A stretch of 64,000 nucleotides of DNA from Actinospica acidithermotolerans (GCF_018139625.1 NZ_JAGSOH010000010.1:36601-100600), one strand, 5' to 3'; counted from the first letter of the stretch, positions 18,909 through 26,096 are shown. Notes: generated from the sequence alone by a model not told the origin. Made by a program: numbers and translations.

Positions 18909-19649
18909 ATGACCCAACCTGTAGCGGTGGTGACCGGAGCGAGCAGCGGCATCGGAGCGGCCACGGCGCGCCGGCTGGCGGCCGAGGGCTTCGAGGTGTT
19001 CGCGGCGGCCCGGCGGCTCGACCGGCTCGAGCGGCTGGCGGCCGAGACCGGCGTTCGGCCCGTTGAGCTGGACGTCACCGACGACGCGTCGGTCGCCGCG
19101 CTGGCCGCGCGGCTGCCCGAGTGCGCCGTCCTGGTGAACAACGCGGGCGGCGCCCGCGGCCTGGCCCCGGCGGCCGAGACGGAGATCGAGGACTGGCGCT
19201 GGATGTACGAGGTGAACGTCCTCGGCTCGGTGCGGATGGTCCAGGCGCTGCTGCCGGCGATGCTCAAGCACGGCCGGGGCCACGTGGTGAACATCACCTC
19301 GGTCGCGGGCCACGCGGTGTACGAGGGCGGCTCGGGCTACACGGCCGCGAAGCACGCCCAGCGCGCGCTGAGCGAGACGCTGCGGCTCGAGCTCAACGGC
19401 AAGCCGGTGCGGGTGACGGAGATCGCGCCCGGCATGGTCAGGACCGAGGAGTTCTCGCTCAACCGGCTGGGCGGCGACGCGGACCGGGCCGACGCGGTCT
19501 ACCGGGGCGTGGCCGAGCCGCTGGTCGCCGAGGACATCGCGGACTGCGTGGCCTTCGCCGTGACCCGGCCGCCGCACGTGGACGTGGACCTGCTGGTGGT
19601 CCGTCCGCTCGCGCAGGCCGCGTCGCACAAGGTGCACCGCGAGAACTGA
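18909..19649 (+). CDS. Short-chain dehydrogenase/reductase (YdfG-like)
   Basis: This 246-residue enzyme has the cofactor motif VTGASSGIGAATA (residues 8-20), LVNNAGG, the Ser in NITSVAGHAVYEGG and the catalytic pair in GYTAAKHA. The arginine in AARRLDRLERL after the second strand points to NADP(H). The closest subgroup is YdfG/serine-3-dehydrogenase-like. The substrate is unknown. The methyltransferase gene follows 10 nt later and is probably co-transcribed. Confidence 0.88.
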   Translation: MTQPVAVVTGASSGIGAATARRLAAEGFEVFAAARRLDRLERLAAETGVRPVELDVTDDASVAALAARLPECAVLVNNAGGARGLAPAAETEIEDWRWMYEVNVLGSVRMVQALLPAMLKHGRGHVVNITSVAGHAVYEGGSGYTAAKHAQRALSETLRLELNGKPVRVTEIAPGMVRTEEFSLNRLGGDADRADAVYRGVAEPLVAEDIADCVAFAVTRPPHVDVDLLVVRPLAQAASHKVHREN

Positions 19650-19659
19650 GTAGGCGCGG

Positions 19660-20448
19660 ATGGCCAGGACCCGGCCGGTCGGCACGGTCACCCGCGGCAC
19701 GACCGCGCCGAACCGGCTGCGCCGGGTGGACCGGTGGCTGCTCGGCACGCACAGCCGGCTGCTCTGGTCGGCGGAGCCGGGCGCGCTGGCCGTGGACCTG
19801 GGCTACGGCGCGTACCCGGTGACGACGGTCGAGTGGGCCGAGCGGCTGTGGGCGGTCCGGCCTGACCTGCGGGTGCTCGGCCTGGAGATCGACCCGGCGC
19901 GGGTGGCCGCGGCCGGGCCCTATCAGCGTCCGCCGGGCCTGGCCTTCCGGCTGGGCGGCTTCGAGCTGCCGGTCCCGGCGCCGCCGGTGCTGCTGCGCGC
20001 CTTCAACGTGCTGCGGCAGTACGACGAGGGCGCGGTCGCGGAGGTCTGGGCGCGGCTGTGCTCCGGTCTCGCGCCGGACGGGCTGCTGCTGGAGGGCACC
20101 TGTTCGGAGAACGGCCGGATCGCGGTCTGGGCGACGCTGGACGCCGAGGGCCCGCGCACGCTCAGCTTCGCGGCCAACCTCGCGGCGCTGGAGAGCCCGG
20201 CGATCTTCGCGCAGCGGCTGCCGAAGGTGCTGATCCACCGGAACGTGCCGGGCGAGAGCGTGCACGCCTTCCTGCTGGACTGGGAGCGCGCCTGGGCCGC
20301 CTGCGCGCCGCTCGGCGCCTTCGGCGCCCGGCAGCGGTGGATCGGCGCGGCCCGCGCGCTCAGCGCCGACTGGCCGGTCCTGGACCGTGTCTCCCGCTGG
20401 CGGCTGGGCGAGCTGACCGTGGACTGGCGGGCGCTCGCGCCGAAATGA
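19660..20448 (+). CDS. SAM-dependent methyltransferase-like protein
   Basis: This 262-residue protein has a class I methyltransferase core: motif I AVDLGYGAYPVTTVEW, the acidic loop LRVLGLEIDPARVAA, and a later RAFNVLRQYDEGAVAEVW region. The N-terminus is basic (RTRPVGTVTRGTTAPNRLRRVDRW), which may bind nucleic acid or be a recognition element. It is conserved in actinobacteria; no substrate is known to me. It forms a two-gene unit with the SDR gene. Confidence 0.78.
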   Translation: MARTRPVGTVTRGTTAPNRLRRVDRWLLGTHSRLLWSAEPGALAVDLGYGAYPVTTVEWAERLWAVRPDLRVLGLEIDPARVAAAGPYQRPPGLAFRLGGFELPVPAPPVLLRAFNVLRQYDEGAVAEVWARLCSGLAPDGLLLEGTCSENGRIAVWATLDAEGPRTLSFAANLAALESPAIFAQRLPKVLIHRNVPGESVHAFLLDWERAWAACAPLGAFGARQRWIGAARALSADWPVLDRVSRWRLGELTVDWRALAPK

Positions 20449-20786
20449 CCCGACGCGGGCCTGCTCGGAAAGAGAGCCCCACCCGCGAGAGCCGACCGAC
20501 GTACTGCCTCGAAGGCCCCGCCGCGCCCACCGCAACCGGTTGCGCTGGCGGGCCTGCGAGAGGCCGGGCACCGCCTGCGGCCTCGGGGAGCTCGCGGGGG
20601 GTAGCTCAGCCGAGGCCGCAGGGGTCGGTGCTCGAGGCACCCTCCGGGGGTCGGGCACCCTCGGAGTAGCGGGGCTTTCCGGCGAACCGGTCCGCCCCGA
20701 CCTTGGGGGGTGACTCACACTATGCCGACCGGAACTTAGCCGGTTGTGAAGGCATTTTGAGAGTTTGCTTTAAACCCGGAGGATCA
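20449..20786 (+). other. Gene-free stretch with nested inverted repeats
   Basis: This segment follows the methyltransferase gene. The clearest element is a 12-bp perfect stem, CTGCGGCCTCGG (20575-20586) with CCGAGGCCGCAG (20610-20621), likely a terminator. From about 20715 the base composition becomes more AT-rich (GAAGGCATTTTGAGAG, TTTAAAC) and runs into GGAGG and an ATG at 20787, which looks like the start region of a gene. Confidence 0.5.
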
Positions 20787-20924
20787 ATGTCGGCGCAGGT
20801 CAGCGCGGGGATGGAGCTTACCAGGGCCCGTAGGGTCCGTCGTGCTGGCGGTTCTTCTGGCCGCGCTTGGGGCTGCGCCCGGAAAGCTGACGCAGCGCGG
20901 GCCGCACGTCGACGGCGTAGATGA
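20787..20924 (+). CDS. Candidate short ORF antisense to the DUF2516 gene
   Basis: A 45-codon ORF begins MSAQVSAGMELTRARRVRR with GGAGG 4 nt before the ATG and an AT-rich, promoter-like upstream region. Most of it lies opposite the 3' end of the DUF2516 gene and it ends in a run of arginines, so codon content after about residue 12 is probably just antisense reading. It may be a broken 5' remnant of a lost gene, an RNA leader, or a real micro-protein. Confidence 0.25.
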   Translation: MSAQVSAGMELTRARRVRRAGGSSGRAWGCARKADAARAARRRRR

Positions 20925-21168
20925 TCGCCGCGGCGGCTCCGATGATCGTCAGGAACGAGACGAACGAGCCCCACTTGAGGTCGTAGAAGGCCGCGATCCC
21001 GAGGATCAGCAGCCAGGCGACCTTGGTCAGCTTGCCGGCGGCCACGTAGGCGCTGGCCGGCCGGATGGCCGCGTCGATGAAGACGAAGAGCTTGAAGCAG
21101 AACAGCGCGAGCAGGAGCAGGTTCAGCACGCTGAAGAAAGTGTCGGTGATCAAGCCGCTGCCCAGCAT
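20818..21168 (-). CDS. DUF2516 membrane protein
   Basis: This 116-residue protein has three or four hydrophobic segments and the family core FKLFVFIDAAIRPASAYVAAGKLTK, then WLLILGIAAFYDLKWG and AAAIIYAVDVRPALRQL, followed by a charged tail. DUF2516 proteins are conserved actinobacterial inner-membrane proteins without known function. I chose the ATG at 21168, which is preceded by AGGGACGGG; the frame extends 22 codons further without family similarity. Confidence 0.85.
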   Translation of the reverse strand: MLGSGLITDTFFSVLNLLLLALFCFKLFVFIDAAIRPASAYVAAGKLTKVAWLLILGIAAFYDLKWGSFVSFLTIIGAAAAIIYAVDVRPALRQLSGRSPKRGQKNRQHDGPYGPW

Positions 21169-21228
21169 GTGCCCGTCCCTTCGATTCGGCTTCCAGAGGC
21201 GATGGTCCGCGAGGTGCGGATACCCCGC

Positions 21229-21276
21229 AGGCATCCCACGCTACCCCGAACGCGGGATGCCTCGGCGTTTTCTCAG
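21229..21276 (+). terminator. Hairpin followed by T-rich tract on the plus strand
   Basis: AGGCATCCCACG (21229-21240) pairs with CGCGGGATGCCT (21251-21262) with one A-C mismatch, then TTTTCTCAGTTTTTT follows on the plus strand. No plus-strand gene precedes it except the candidate ORF at 20787. On the minus strand the same stem lies between the HbhA-like gene and the DUF2516 gene. Confidence 0.5.
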
Positions 21277-21310
21277 TTTTTTCCGTCGCCCGGTCCGGTC
21301 CCGGCCGCCC

Positions 21311-22024
21311 TTACGGCTTCGGCGGGCGCGGGGTCTTCGGCGCGCTCGGGCGCTTGCGCGGCGGGGCCTTCTTCGCGGCCGGGTTCGGCGTCGCGGGACG
21401 GCTCGGGGCGCCCGGCTCGGTGTCCGCGACGGCCTCCGCGGCCTCCGCGGCCTGCTCGGCCTCCTCAGCCTCGGCGGCCGCGATGAAGACCTCGGCGGCC
21501 TCGGCGGCGGACTCGGCCGGCCCCCCGACGATCTCGTCGTCCTCGACGACCTGCTCGACGACGACCTTCACAGTGCCGTCCTCGCCGGCGACGGACTCGT
21601 CCTCGGCGGATTCGGCCTTGCCGCCGGAGAAGCGCAGGACGATGACCTTGCCGCGCTCGGCGAGCTCGTCGTAGGTCTCCACCGCCTTGCCGGCGGCCTC
21701 GAGCAGCCGGCCGACCTGCTGGAGCGCCACGGTCTGCGCGGTGGCGCGCAGCGCCTCGGTGTCCGGGCGCAGGCCCTTGGCCGCCACGCCCTGCACGGTC
21801 GCGCCGGCCTTGGCGATCTTCTCCGGCGCCTCGGCGGCGATCTTGTTAGCCAGCGTGGTCAGCGTGGCACCGGCCTCGGCGAGCAGCGTCGGGGCGTCCT
21901 TGAACCGCTCGGGGGCGTCCTTGAGCTTCTCGGCGGCGAGGTCGCCCGCGCCGGCCAGCGCGTACAGCGGCTTGGGGTCGCTCAGCGTCTTGCGGATTTC
22001 GTCGGTGATGGCCATCTCAGTCAT
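21311..22024 (-). CDS. HbhA-like (heparin-binding hemagglutinin-type) coiled-coil protein
   Basis: This 237-residue protein starts MTEMAITDEIRKTLSDPKPLYALAGAGDLAAEKLKDAP, the usual opening of actinobacterial HbhA-like proteins. A long amphipathic helix follows (about residues 10-130), then an acidic Ala/Glu-rich region and a basic Lys-Pro-Ala tail (AAKKAPPRKRPSAPKTPRPPKP) like the adhesin's lysine-rich C-terminus. In mycobacteria HbhA is a surface adhesin; in saprophytes a membrane-associated role is likelier. Its start overlaps the XRE gene stop (ATG at 22024 or 22015). Confidence 0.78.
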   Translation of the reverse strand: MTEMAITDEIRKTLSDPKPLYALAGAGDLAAEKLKDAPERFKDAPTLLAEAGATLTTLANKIAAEAPEKIAKAGATVQGVAAKGLRPDTEALRATAQTVALQQVGRLLEAAGKAVETYDELAERGKVIVLRFSGGKAESAEDESVAGEDGTVKVVVEQVVEDDEIVGGPAESAAEAAEVFIAAAEAEEAEQAAEAAEAVADTEPGAPSRPATPNPAAKKAPPRKRPSAPKTPRPPKP

Positions 22025-22430
22025 TGCCTTCCTGCCCGCGCAGGGAGAGGTAGATCTCCCGCAGGGCGTTCTTCTGACGTGGGGTCAAATGGGGGTCGGC
22101 GGCGATGGCGGCGAGCACGCCCGTCCGCTCCGCCGGCTGTTCCGCCCCTCGGCGCTCGTCGCCGTCCTCGGCCGCCGCACCCTGCTCCCCGTCGAGCAGC
22201 CCGGCCCGGACGTACAGCGTCTCCGCGGAGATCTGCAGGGCCTTGGCGAGCTGTTGGAGCACGTCGGCGCTGGGCTTGCGCAGCCCGCGCTCGATCTGGC
22301 TGAGGTAGGGGTTGGACACCCCGGACACCGAGGCCAGCTGCCGCAGCGAGTACTGCGCGCTCTCCCGCTGTTCGCGGATGTACGCGCCGAGCTGGGCCAG
22401 CCGGACCGGGCCGAGGTGCAGATCTGTCAC
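22017..22430 (-). CDS. XRE-family transcriptional regulator
   Basis: This 137-residue protein has a helix-turn-helix at about residues 14-65: LGAYIREQRESAQYSLRQLASVSGVSNPYLSQIERGLRKPS. A short acidic linker follows and a C-terminal helix KNALREIYLSLRG. I chose the GTG at 22430; the frame stays open across the upstream palindromes, which are more likely its operator. It is co-transcribed with the HbhA-like gene, an old pairing in actinobacteria, and probably regulates that operon. Confidence 0.85.
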   Translation of the reverse strand: MTDLHLGPVRLAQLGAYIREQRESAQYSLRQLASVSGVSNPYLSQIERGLRKPSADVLQQLAKALQISAETLYVRAGLLDGEQGAAAEDGDERRGAEQPAERTGVLAAIAADPHLTPRQKNALREIYLSLRGQEGND

Positions 22431-22451
22431 GAGTCCACGGTAGGCGGAGGT

Positions 22452-22475
22452 GCTTGCTTTTGCAAGCGCGCTTGC
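22452..22475. promoter_or_regulatory. Clustered GCTTGC/GCAAGC operator in front of the XRE gene
   Basis: GCTTGC (22452-22457), TTTT, GCAAGC (22462-22467) form one palindrome, and GCAAGCGCGCTTGC (22462-22475) forms a second that shares the middle half-site. This three-half-site cluster lies 22 nt upstream of the XRE GTG start and suggests autoregulation. Confidence 0.5.
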
Positions 22476-22482
22476 TAGCACG

Positions 22483-23016
22483 TCAGGCGAGCAGCTCGTC
22501 CACCCGCGCCTCGCCGGCCCGGTAGCGGCGGGCGAGTTCGGCGGCGTACGCGTCGACCACGTGCTGCACGGTGCGGCGCAGCGCGGAGATCTCCTGCTCG
22601 TGCCGGGTGAGCCGGTCGGCCACCTCGGTGAGCCGGGCCGCGGTGCAGGAGTCGAGGTCGGGCAGGTCTATCTCGGCGAGCGCGGCCTCCATCTCGAGCC
22701 GGTACTCGCCCACGGACACCCCGCCGACCGGCAGGTGCCGGGCCGAGGCCTGCCGGGGCGCCGGCTGGTCGGCCAGGATCTCGGTCAGCCGGTCGATCAG
22801 CGGGCTCGCGTCGCCCGCGGCCCGGCCGCGCAGCTCGGCGGTGATTATGTCGATCCGGCCATGCAGCAGCCGGCGGAGGTAGGACAGGTCGGCCTCCTCC
22901 GCGATCGCCTCGCCGCGCCGCTCGCGCAGCTCGGCGGTGCCGAGGCCGCTCAGGTCCAGGTCGGCGGCGAGCACCCGGTCGAGGCGCCGCTCGGCGCGCC
23001 GCGTCACGTCCGTCAT
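22483..23016 (-). CDS. rsiG: RsiG-type c-di-GMP-binding anti-sigma factor (WhiG antagonist)
   Basis: This 177-residue all-helical protein carries the RsiG signature E-x3-S-x2-R-x3-Q-x3-D twice. The second copy is perfect: Glu140, Ser144, Arg147, Gln151, Asp155. The first copy is Glu41, Ser45, Arg48, His52, Asp56, with His in place of Gln. In Streptomyces RsiG, armed with c-di-GMP through two such helices, sequesters the sporulation sigma factor WhiG. That implies a developmental, c-di-GMP-controlled life cycle here. whiG itself is not in the window. The gene is preceded by a perfect inverted repeat at 23055-23070. Confidence 0.85.
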   Translation of the reverse strand: MTDVTRRAERRLDRVLAADLDLSGLGTAELRERRGEAIAEEADLSYLRRLLHGRIDIITAELRGRAAGDASPLIDRLTEILADQPAPRQASARHLPVGGVSVGEYRLEMEAALAEIDLPDLDSCTAARLTEVADRLTRHEQEISALRRTVQHVVDAYAAELARRYRAGEARVDELLA

Positions 23017-23054
23017 GGCTGCATAGTGCCACGGTGCTCGCCCGTACGGCCCAT

Positions 23055-23070
23055 TGACAGACGACTGTCA
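23055..23070. promoter_or_regulatory. Perfect inverted repeat upstream of rsiG
   Basis: TGACAG-ACGA-CTGTCA is a 6-4-6 palindrome 38 nt before the rsiG ATG, a normal operator position. A second hairpin, GGGCGGA/TCCGCCC (23090-23108), lies between it and ygfZ and may end the ygfZ transcript. Confidence 0.4.
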
Positions 23071-23142
23071 CCCGATCAGCTGAGCGTGCGGGCGGAAAAC
23101 GTCCGCCCCCTCGATCGGAAACCGGCCTATTCGGTATCGGAT

Positions 23143-24129
23143 TCAGACCGGACGGCGCAGCCGCTCCCGCGCGATGCCGCCGGTGTCCGGCGCGACGACG
23201 ACCTCCTGGCTGGCCGGGACGCCGTCGGCCTGCAGCACGGCGTCCACCGGGACGGTGCGCTTGACCACGGCGAGCGCGATCGGGCCGAGCTCGTAGTGCC
23301 GGGCCGAGCTGGTCACGGCGCCGACCTCGCGGTCGTCCAGCAGCACCGGCGAGCCGTGCGGCGGCAGGTGCTCCTCGGTGCCGTCGAGGTGCAGCATCAC
23401 GAGGCGGCGCGGCGGGTGGCCGAGGTTCTCCACCCGGGCGACGGTCTCCTGGCCGCGGTAGCAGCCCTTGTTGAGATGGACCGCCGAGCCGATCCAGCCG
23501 AGCTCGTGCGGGATGCTCCGCTGGTCCGTCTCCAGCCCGGCGCGCGGCCGGTGCCCGGCGATCCGCAGCGCCTCCGCGGCCCAGACGCCGGCCGGGTGCG
23601 CGTGCGTGCGGCCGTACTCGGCGAGGCGTTCGCGGGGCAGGAACAGCTCGCGGGCGCCGCCGGGCAGCTCGCGGGCGACCACGTCGGCGATCTCACTCGG
23701 CGCGGGCTCGTAGACGAGCGCGTATTCGCCGGTCACGTCGGCGGGTTCGACCTCGAGCATGAAGCGCATCCTGGTCAGGAACGCGGCGAACGGCTCGGCC
23801 GTGCCCGGCTCTACGTGCGCCCAGGTGGACTCGCCGTCGTCGACGAGGTAGAGCGCGTATTCGATGCGGCCGTTGGGATCGAGCAGCAGCGTCTCGGTCG
23901 CTTCGTGCGGCGCCAGGCCGCTCAGGTGCTGCGTGGTCAGCGTGTGCAGCAGGGCGAGGCGGTCCTTGCCGCCGATGCGCAGCACGCCGCGGTGCGAGAG
24001 GTCCACGAAGCCGCGGCCCGCCTCCAGCTCGCGCTGTTCCACGTGCGGATTGCCGTAGTGCGCGGCGACGCCCTCGTCGGGGGCTTCGGCCGGGACGGCG
24101 CCGGGCAGGTCGAGCAGGGGGGATCGCAT
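23143..24129 (-). CDS. ygfZ: YgfZ/GcvT-like folate-binding protein
   Basis: This 328-residue protein belongs to the GcvT-fold group and carries the YgfZ fingerprint KGCYRGQE near residues 219-226, with an N-terminal folate-binding region (FVDLSHRGVLRIGGKDRLALLHTLTTQHLSGL). YgfZ supports Fe-S cluster enzymes and tRNA modification in a folate-dependent way. The ATG start at 24129 lies 7 nt after the Nur-like gene, so the two are co-transcribed. Confidence 0.9.
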   Translation of the reverse strand: MRSPLLDLPGAVPAEAPDEGVAAHYGNPHVEQRELEAGRGFVDLSHRGVLRIGGKDRLALLHTLTTQHLSGLAPHEATETLLLDPNGRIEYALYLVDDGESTWAHVEPGTAEPFAAFLTRMRFMLEVEPADVTGEYALVYEPAPSEIADVVARELPGGARELFLPRERLAEYGRTHAHPAGVWAAEALRIAGHRPRAGLETDQRSIPHELGWIGSAVHLNKGCYRGQETVARVENLGHPPRRLVMLHLDGTEEHLPPHGSPVLLDDREVGAVTSSARHYELGPIALAVVKRTVPVDAVLQADGVPASQEVVVAPDTGGIARERLRRPV

Positions 24130-24136
24130 AACCGGA

Positions 24137-24628
24137 TCAACTCGCGGAACCGGCCGAGTTGTTCCCGGATCCGTGCCGGGCCGTGTTCGCGCTCACCCCG
24201 CCGGCCACGCACTCGGCGCAGCGGCCGAACAGGGCGAAGTGCGCGACGTCCGTCTCGAAGCCGAATCGTGCGCGCAGGCCCTCGACCAGCGAGTCGGCGC
24301 AGCTCGCGGCGACCTCGGTGATCTTGCCGCACGAGCCGCAGACGAGGTGCAGGTGGTCCCGCTCGTGCGCGGCGTGGTAGATCGGCGCGCCGTGGCCCAG
24401 GTGGGTGTGCGAGACGAGGTCGAGCTCCTCGAGCAGCTCGAGTGTGCGGTAGACCGTGGAGAGGTTCACCGAGCTCGCGGTGCGCTGCACCTCCGCGCAG
24501 ATGGCGTCCGGGGTGGCGTGTTCGAGCGCGAGCACGGCGCCGAGGACGAGCTGGCGGGCCGGGGTGAGCCGGTAGCCCTTGGCCCGCAGCTCCTCGGTCA
24601 GGTCGATGGGTGCACCGCTGGACGACAC
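24137..24628 (-). CDS. nur: Fur-family metalloregulator, probably nickel regulator Nur
   Basis: This 163-residue regulator has the Fur winged helix (YRLTPARQLVLGAV, STVYRTLELLEELDLV) and a C-terminal metal and dimer domain. Candidate ligands are His37, His74 and His76 in SHTHLG, His92 and His94 in DHLHLVC, and His130 in VAHFALFGRC, plus CxxC pairs 97/100 and 137/140. The HTHLGHGAPIYH segment and FGFETDVAHFALFGRC closely resemble my memory of S. coelicolor Nur, which represses nickel uptake and Fe-SOD genes. Two of the poly-His residues of that protein (around RHHHIH) are replaced. The start is a GTG. FurB/Zur-like identity is the alternative. Confidence 0.75.
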   Translation of the reverse strand: MSSSGAPIDLTEELRAKGYRLTPARQLVLGAVLALEHATPDAICAEVQRTASSVNLSTVYRTLELLEELDLVSHTHLGHGAPIYHAAHERDHLHLVCGSCGKITEVAASCADSLVEGLRARFGFETDVAHFALFGRCAECVAGGVSANTARHGSGNNSAGSAS

Positions 24629-24669
24629 GCATCCAACTGTACGCCGTGGCGAGACCCCGTTTCTTATCG

Positions 24670-25170
24670 CTATTTCACGCGCTTGAGCTGCGCGGCGAGG
24701 TGGTTCTGGATCTCCTTGCCGACGGCCGCCATGTCGAAGGTCCAGTACAGGTCGCCCTTCACCAGGCCGTAGAGGCGGTGGCCGGCCGAGTACTCCTTCG
24801 CCGAGCCGGTGCGCGCGACGGCGTCGGTGCGCAGCTCGATCTTGCCGTTGTCGACCGCGCCGAGCCAGATCTCGACGATGCCGGTCGGGTGCGCGAGCAC
24901 GAGCTCGACCTGGTTGTCCGGCTGCGGCCGCCAGTAGCCGTGCTCGCGGGCGAGCGGCCTGACCTTCTCCCCGGCCTCGTCGATCAGCCAGGAGCGCGAC
25001 TCGTAGTCCAGGAACGCCTTGCCCGGCGTATAGGAGACGACGACCTCCTGGCCGAAGCGGAAGTCCTCGATCGTCGGGTACTGACCCAGGCCGACCCCCG
25101 CCCACTCGCCGATCAGGAACGACAGCGGCAGCAGCGCCGGGTCCAGATCGGTCGGGATGGTGATCGGCAT
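24670..25170 (-). CDS. Nitrobindin-like heme-binding protein (FABP/THAP4 family)
   Basis: This 166-residue protein is a beta-barrel of the nitrobindin group. The N-terminal signature GEWAGVGLGQYPTI gives the GxWxGxG motif, and FRFGQEVVVSYTPGKAFLDYESRSW and LVLAHPTGIVEIWLG follow. Nitrobindins bind ferric heme and handle nitric oxide or peroxynitrite. The proximal His is likely in the C-terminal AGHRLYGL segment. Its ATG shares one base with the stop of the upstream micro-ORF (TGATG), so translation is coupled. Confidence 0.88.
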   Translation of the reverse strand: MPITIPTDLDPALLPLSFLIGEWAGVGLGQYPTIEDFRFGQEVVVSYTPGKAFLDYESRSWLIDEAGEKVRPLAREHGYWRPQPDNQVELVLAHPTGIVEIWLGAVDNGKIELRTDAVARTGSAKEYSAGHRLYGLVKGDLYWTFDMAAVGKEIQNHLAAQLKRVK

Positions 25171-25268
25171 CAGCTCTGGCCCTTGAACAGCTTGAGCACC
25201 ACGTAGCCGGCGAACCAGACGACGGCGATGAACATCACCACGAGCAAGGCGGTGAAGAAGTTCTCCAT
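25170..25268 (-). CDS. 32-residue single-span membrane micro-protein
   Basis: MENFFTALLVVMFIAVVWF opens a 32-residue protein that is one transmembrane helix with a short basic tail (KLFKGQS). It is too short for usual ORF callers. The ATG at 25268 follows a purine-rich stretch (CAGGAGCG), and the stop overlaps the nitrobindin ATG by one base. The pairing of a tiny membrane peptide with a heme protein suggests it anchors or tunes its partner; this is inference. Confidence 0.7.
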   Translation of the reverse strand: MENFFTALLVVMFIAVVWFAGYVVLKLFKGQS

Positions 25269-25335
25269 GACGTTGCGCTCCTGTGCGTCAAGGGCTGGGC
25301 GGTTGCGCCTCGATTCTAAATTACGCTCGGTGGGC

Positions 25336-25701
25336 ATGACGATCCGAAACCTCGTTATCAAGCTCACGTCCGGCGCCGAGGCGGCCGAGCGCACGGCGCA
25401 GGCCTTCACCGTCGCGGCGGTCGCCGCGTCCTCCGGCGCCCGCGTCTCGCTCTGGCTGACCGGGGAGTCCTCCTGGTTCGCGCTCCCCGGGCGCGCGGAG
25501 GAGTTCGAGCTGCCGCACTCCGCGCCGCTGCCCGACCTGCTGGAGGCGATCCTGGCGAACGGCACCGTGACCCTGTGCACGCAGTGCGCCGCGCGGCGGG
25601 AGATCACCGAGCCGATGCTGCGTCCCGGCGTGCGGATCGCCGGCGCGCAGGTGTTCGCGTCCGAGATCCTGCAGGACGGGACGCAGGCGCTCGTCTACTG
25701 A
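25336..25701 (+). CDS. DsrE-family protein
   Basis: This 121-residue protein has the DsrE/DsrF sulfur-relay fold: NLVIKLTSGAEAAERTAQAFTVAAVAASSGARVSLWLTGE and a late ADVFA-like AGAQVFASEILQDGTQALVY. A CTQC pair in the centre (VTLCTQCAARREI) could be the sulfur-carrying or redox site. It is divergent from the micro-protein-nitrobindin operon and convergent with the DUF1416-sulfurtransferase operon. The ATG at 25336 is used because the conserved domain begins there. Confidence 0.85.
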   Translation: MTIRNLVIKLTSGAEAAERTAQAFTVAAVAASSGARVSLWLTGESSWFALPGRAEEFELPHSAPLPDLLEAILANGTVTLCTQCAARREITEPMLRPGVRIAGAQVFASEILQDGTQALVY

Positions 25702-25729
25702 GAACGGCGGGGGACGGCGAGGGGAACGG

Positions 25730-25762
25730 CGAGGGCCCCCGGCGAGCTGCCGGGGGCCCTCG
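25730..25762. terminator. Bidirectional terminator, 14-bp perfect stem
   Basis: CGAGGGCCCCCGGC (25730-25743) pairs with GCCGGGGGCCCTCG (25749-25762) around GAGCT. It sits between convergent DsrE and DUF1416 genes. Confidence 0.88.
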
Positions 25763-25780
25763 GAACGCACGTCGCGCGGA

Positions 25781-26071
25781 TCAGACCGCGATCGCGACCT
25801 CGTGCACCTGACCCTGCGCGGCGACCACGGCGCGGTCGGCGGTGCCGCCGGGCACCAGCGCGCGCAGCGTCCAGCTGCCGGGCGCCGCGAAGAAGCGGAA
25901 CGCACCGGTCGCGGAGGTCGGGACCTCGGCGGTGAACTCGCCGTCCGCGTTGAGCAGGCGGACGTAGCCGGTGACCGGCACGCCGTCCTTGCTGATCGTT
26001 CCCTCGATCACGGTTTCCTTGGACACGTCGATACCCTCCCGGGAAAGGCCGCCGGTGGTGGCGCCGCACAT
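25781..26071 (-). CDS. DUF1416 protein
   Basis: This 96-residue protein starts MCGATTGGLSREGIDVSKETVIEG and is a small beta-sandwich (prealbumin-like) domain, with VTGYVRLLNADGEFTAEV and FRFFAAPGSWTLRALVPGG. DUF1416 is nearly always encoded just after an actinobacterial thiosulfate sulfurtransferase, as here with a 25-nt gap. The conserved Cys2 may accept sulfur from the rhodanese; that is a guess. Confidence 0.9.
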   Translation of the reverse strand: MCGATTGGLSREGIDVSKETVIEGTISKDGVPVTGYVRLLNADGEFTAEVPTSATGAFRFFAAPGSWTLRALVPGGTADRAVVAAQGQVHEVAIAV

Positions 26072-26096
26072 ATCAGTTACCTCTTTCCGCTGACGC

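Noticed and set aside
20594..20625. GGGGGGTAGCTCAG, similar to the start of a tRNA
   Set aside because: No anticodon arm or T-loop (GTTCGA) follows, and the segment is the loop and arm of a 12-bp hairpin.
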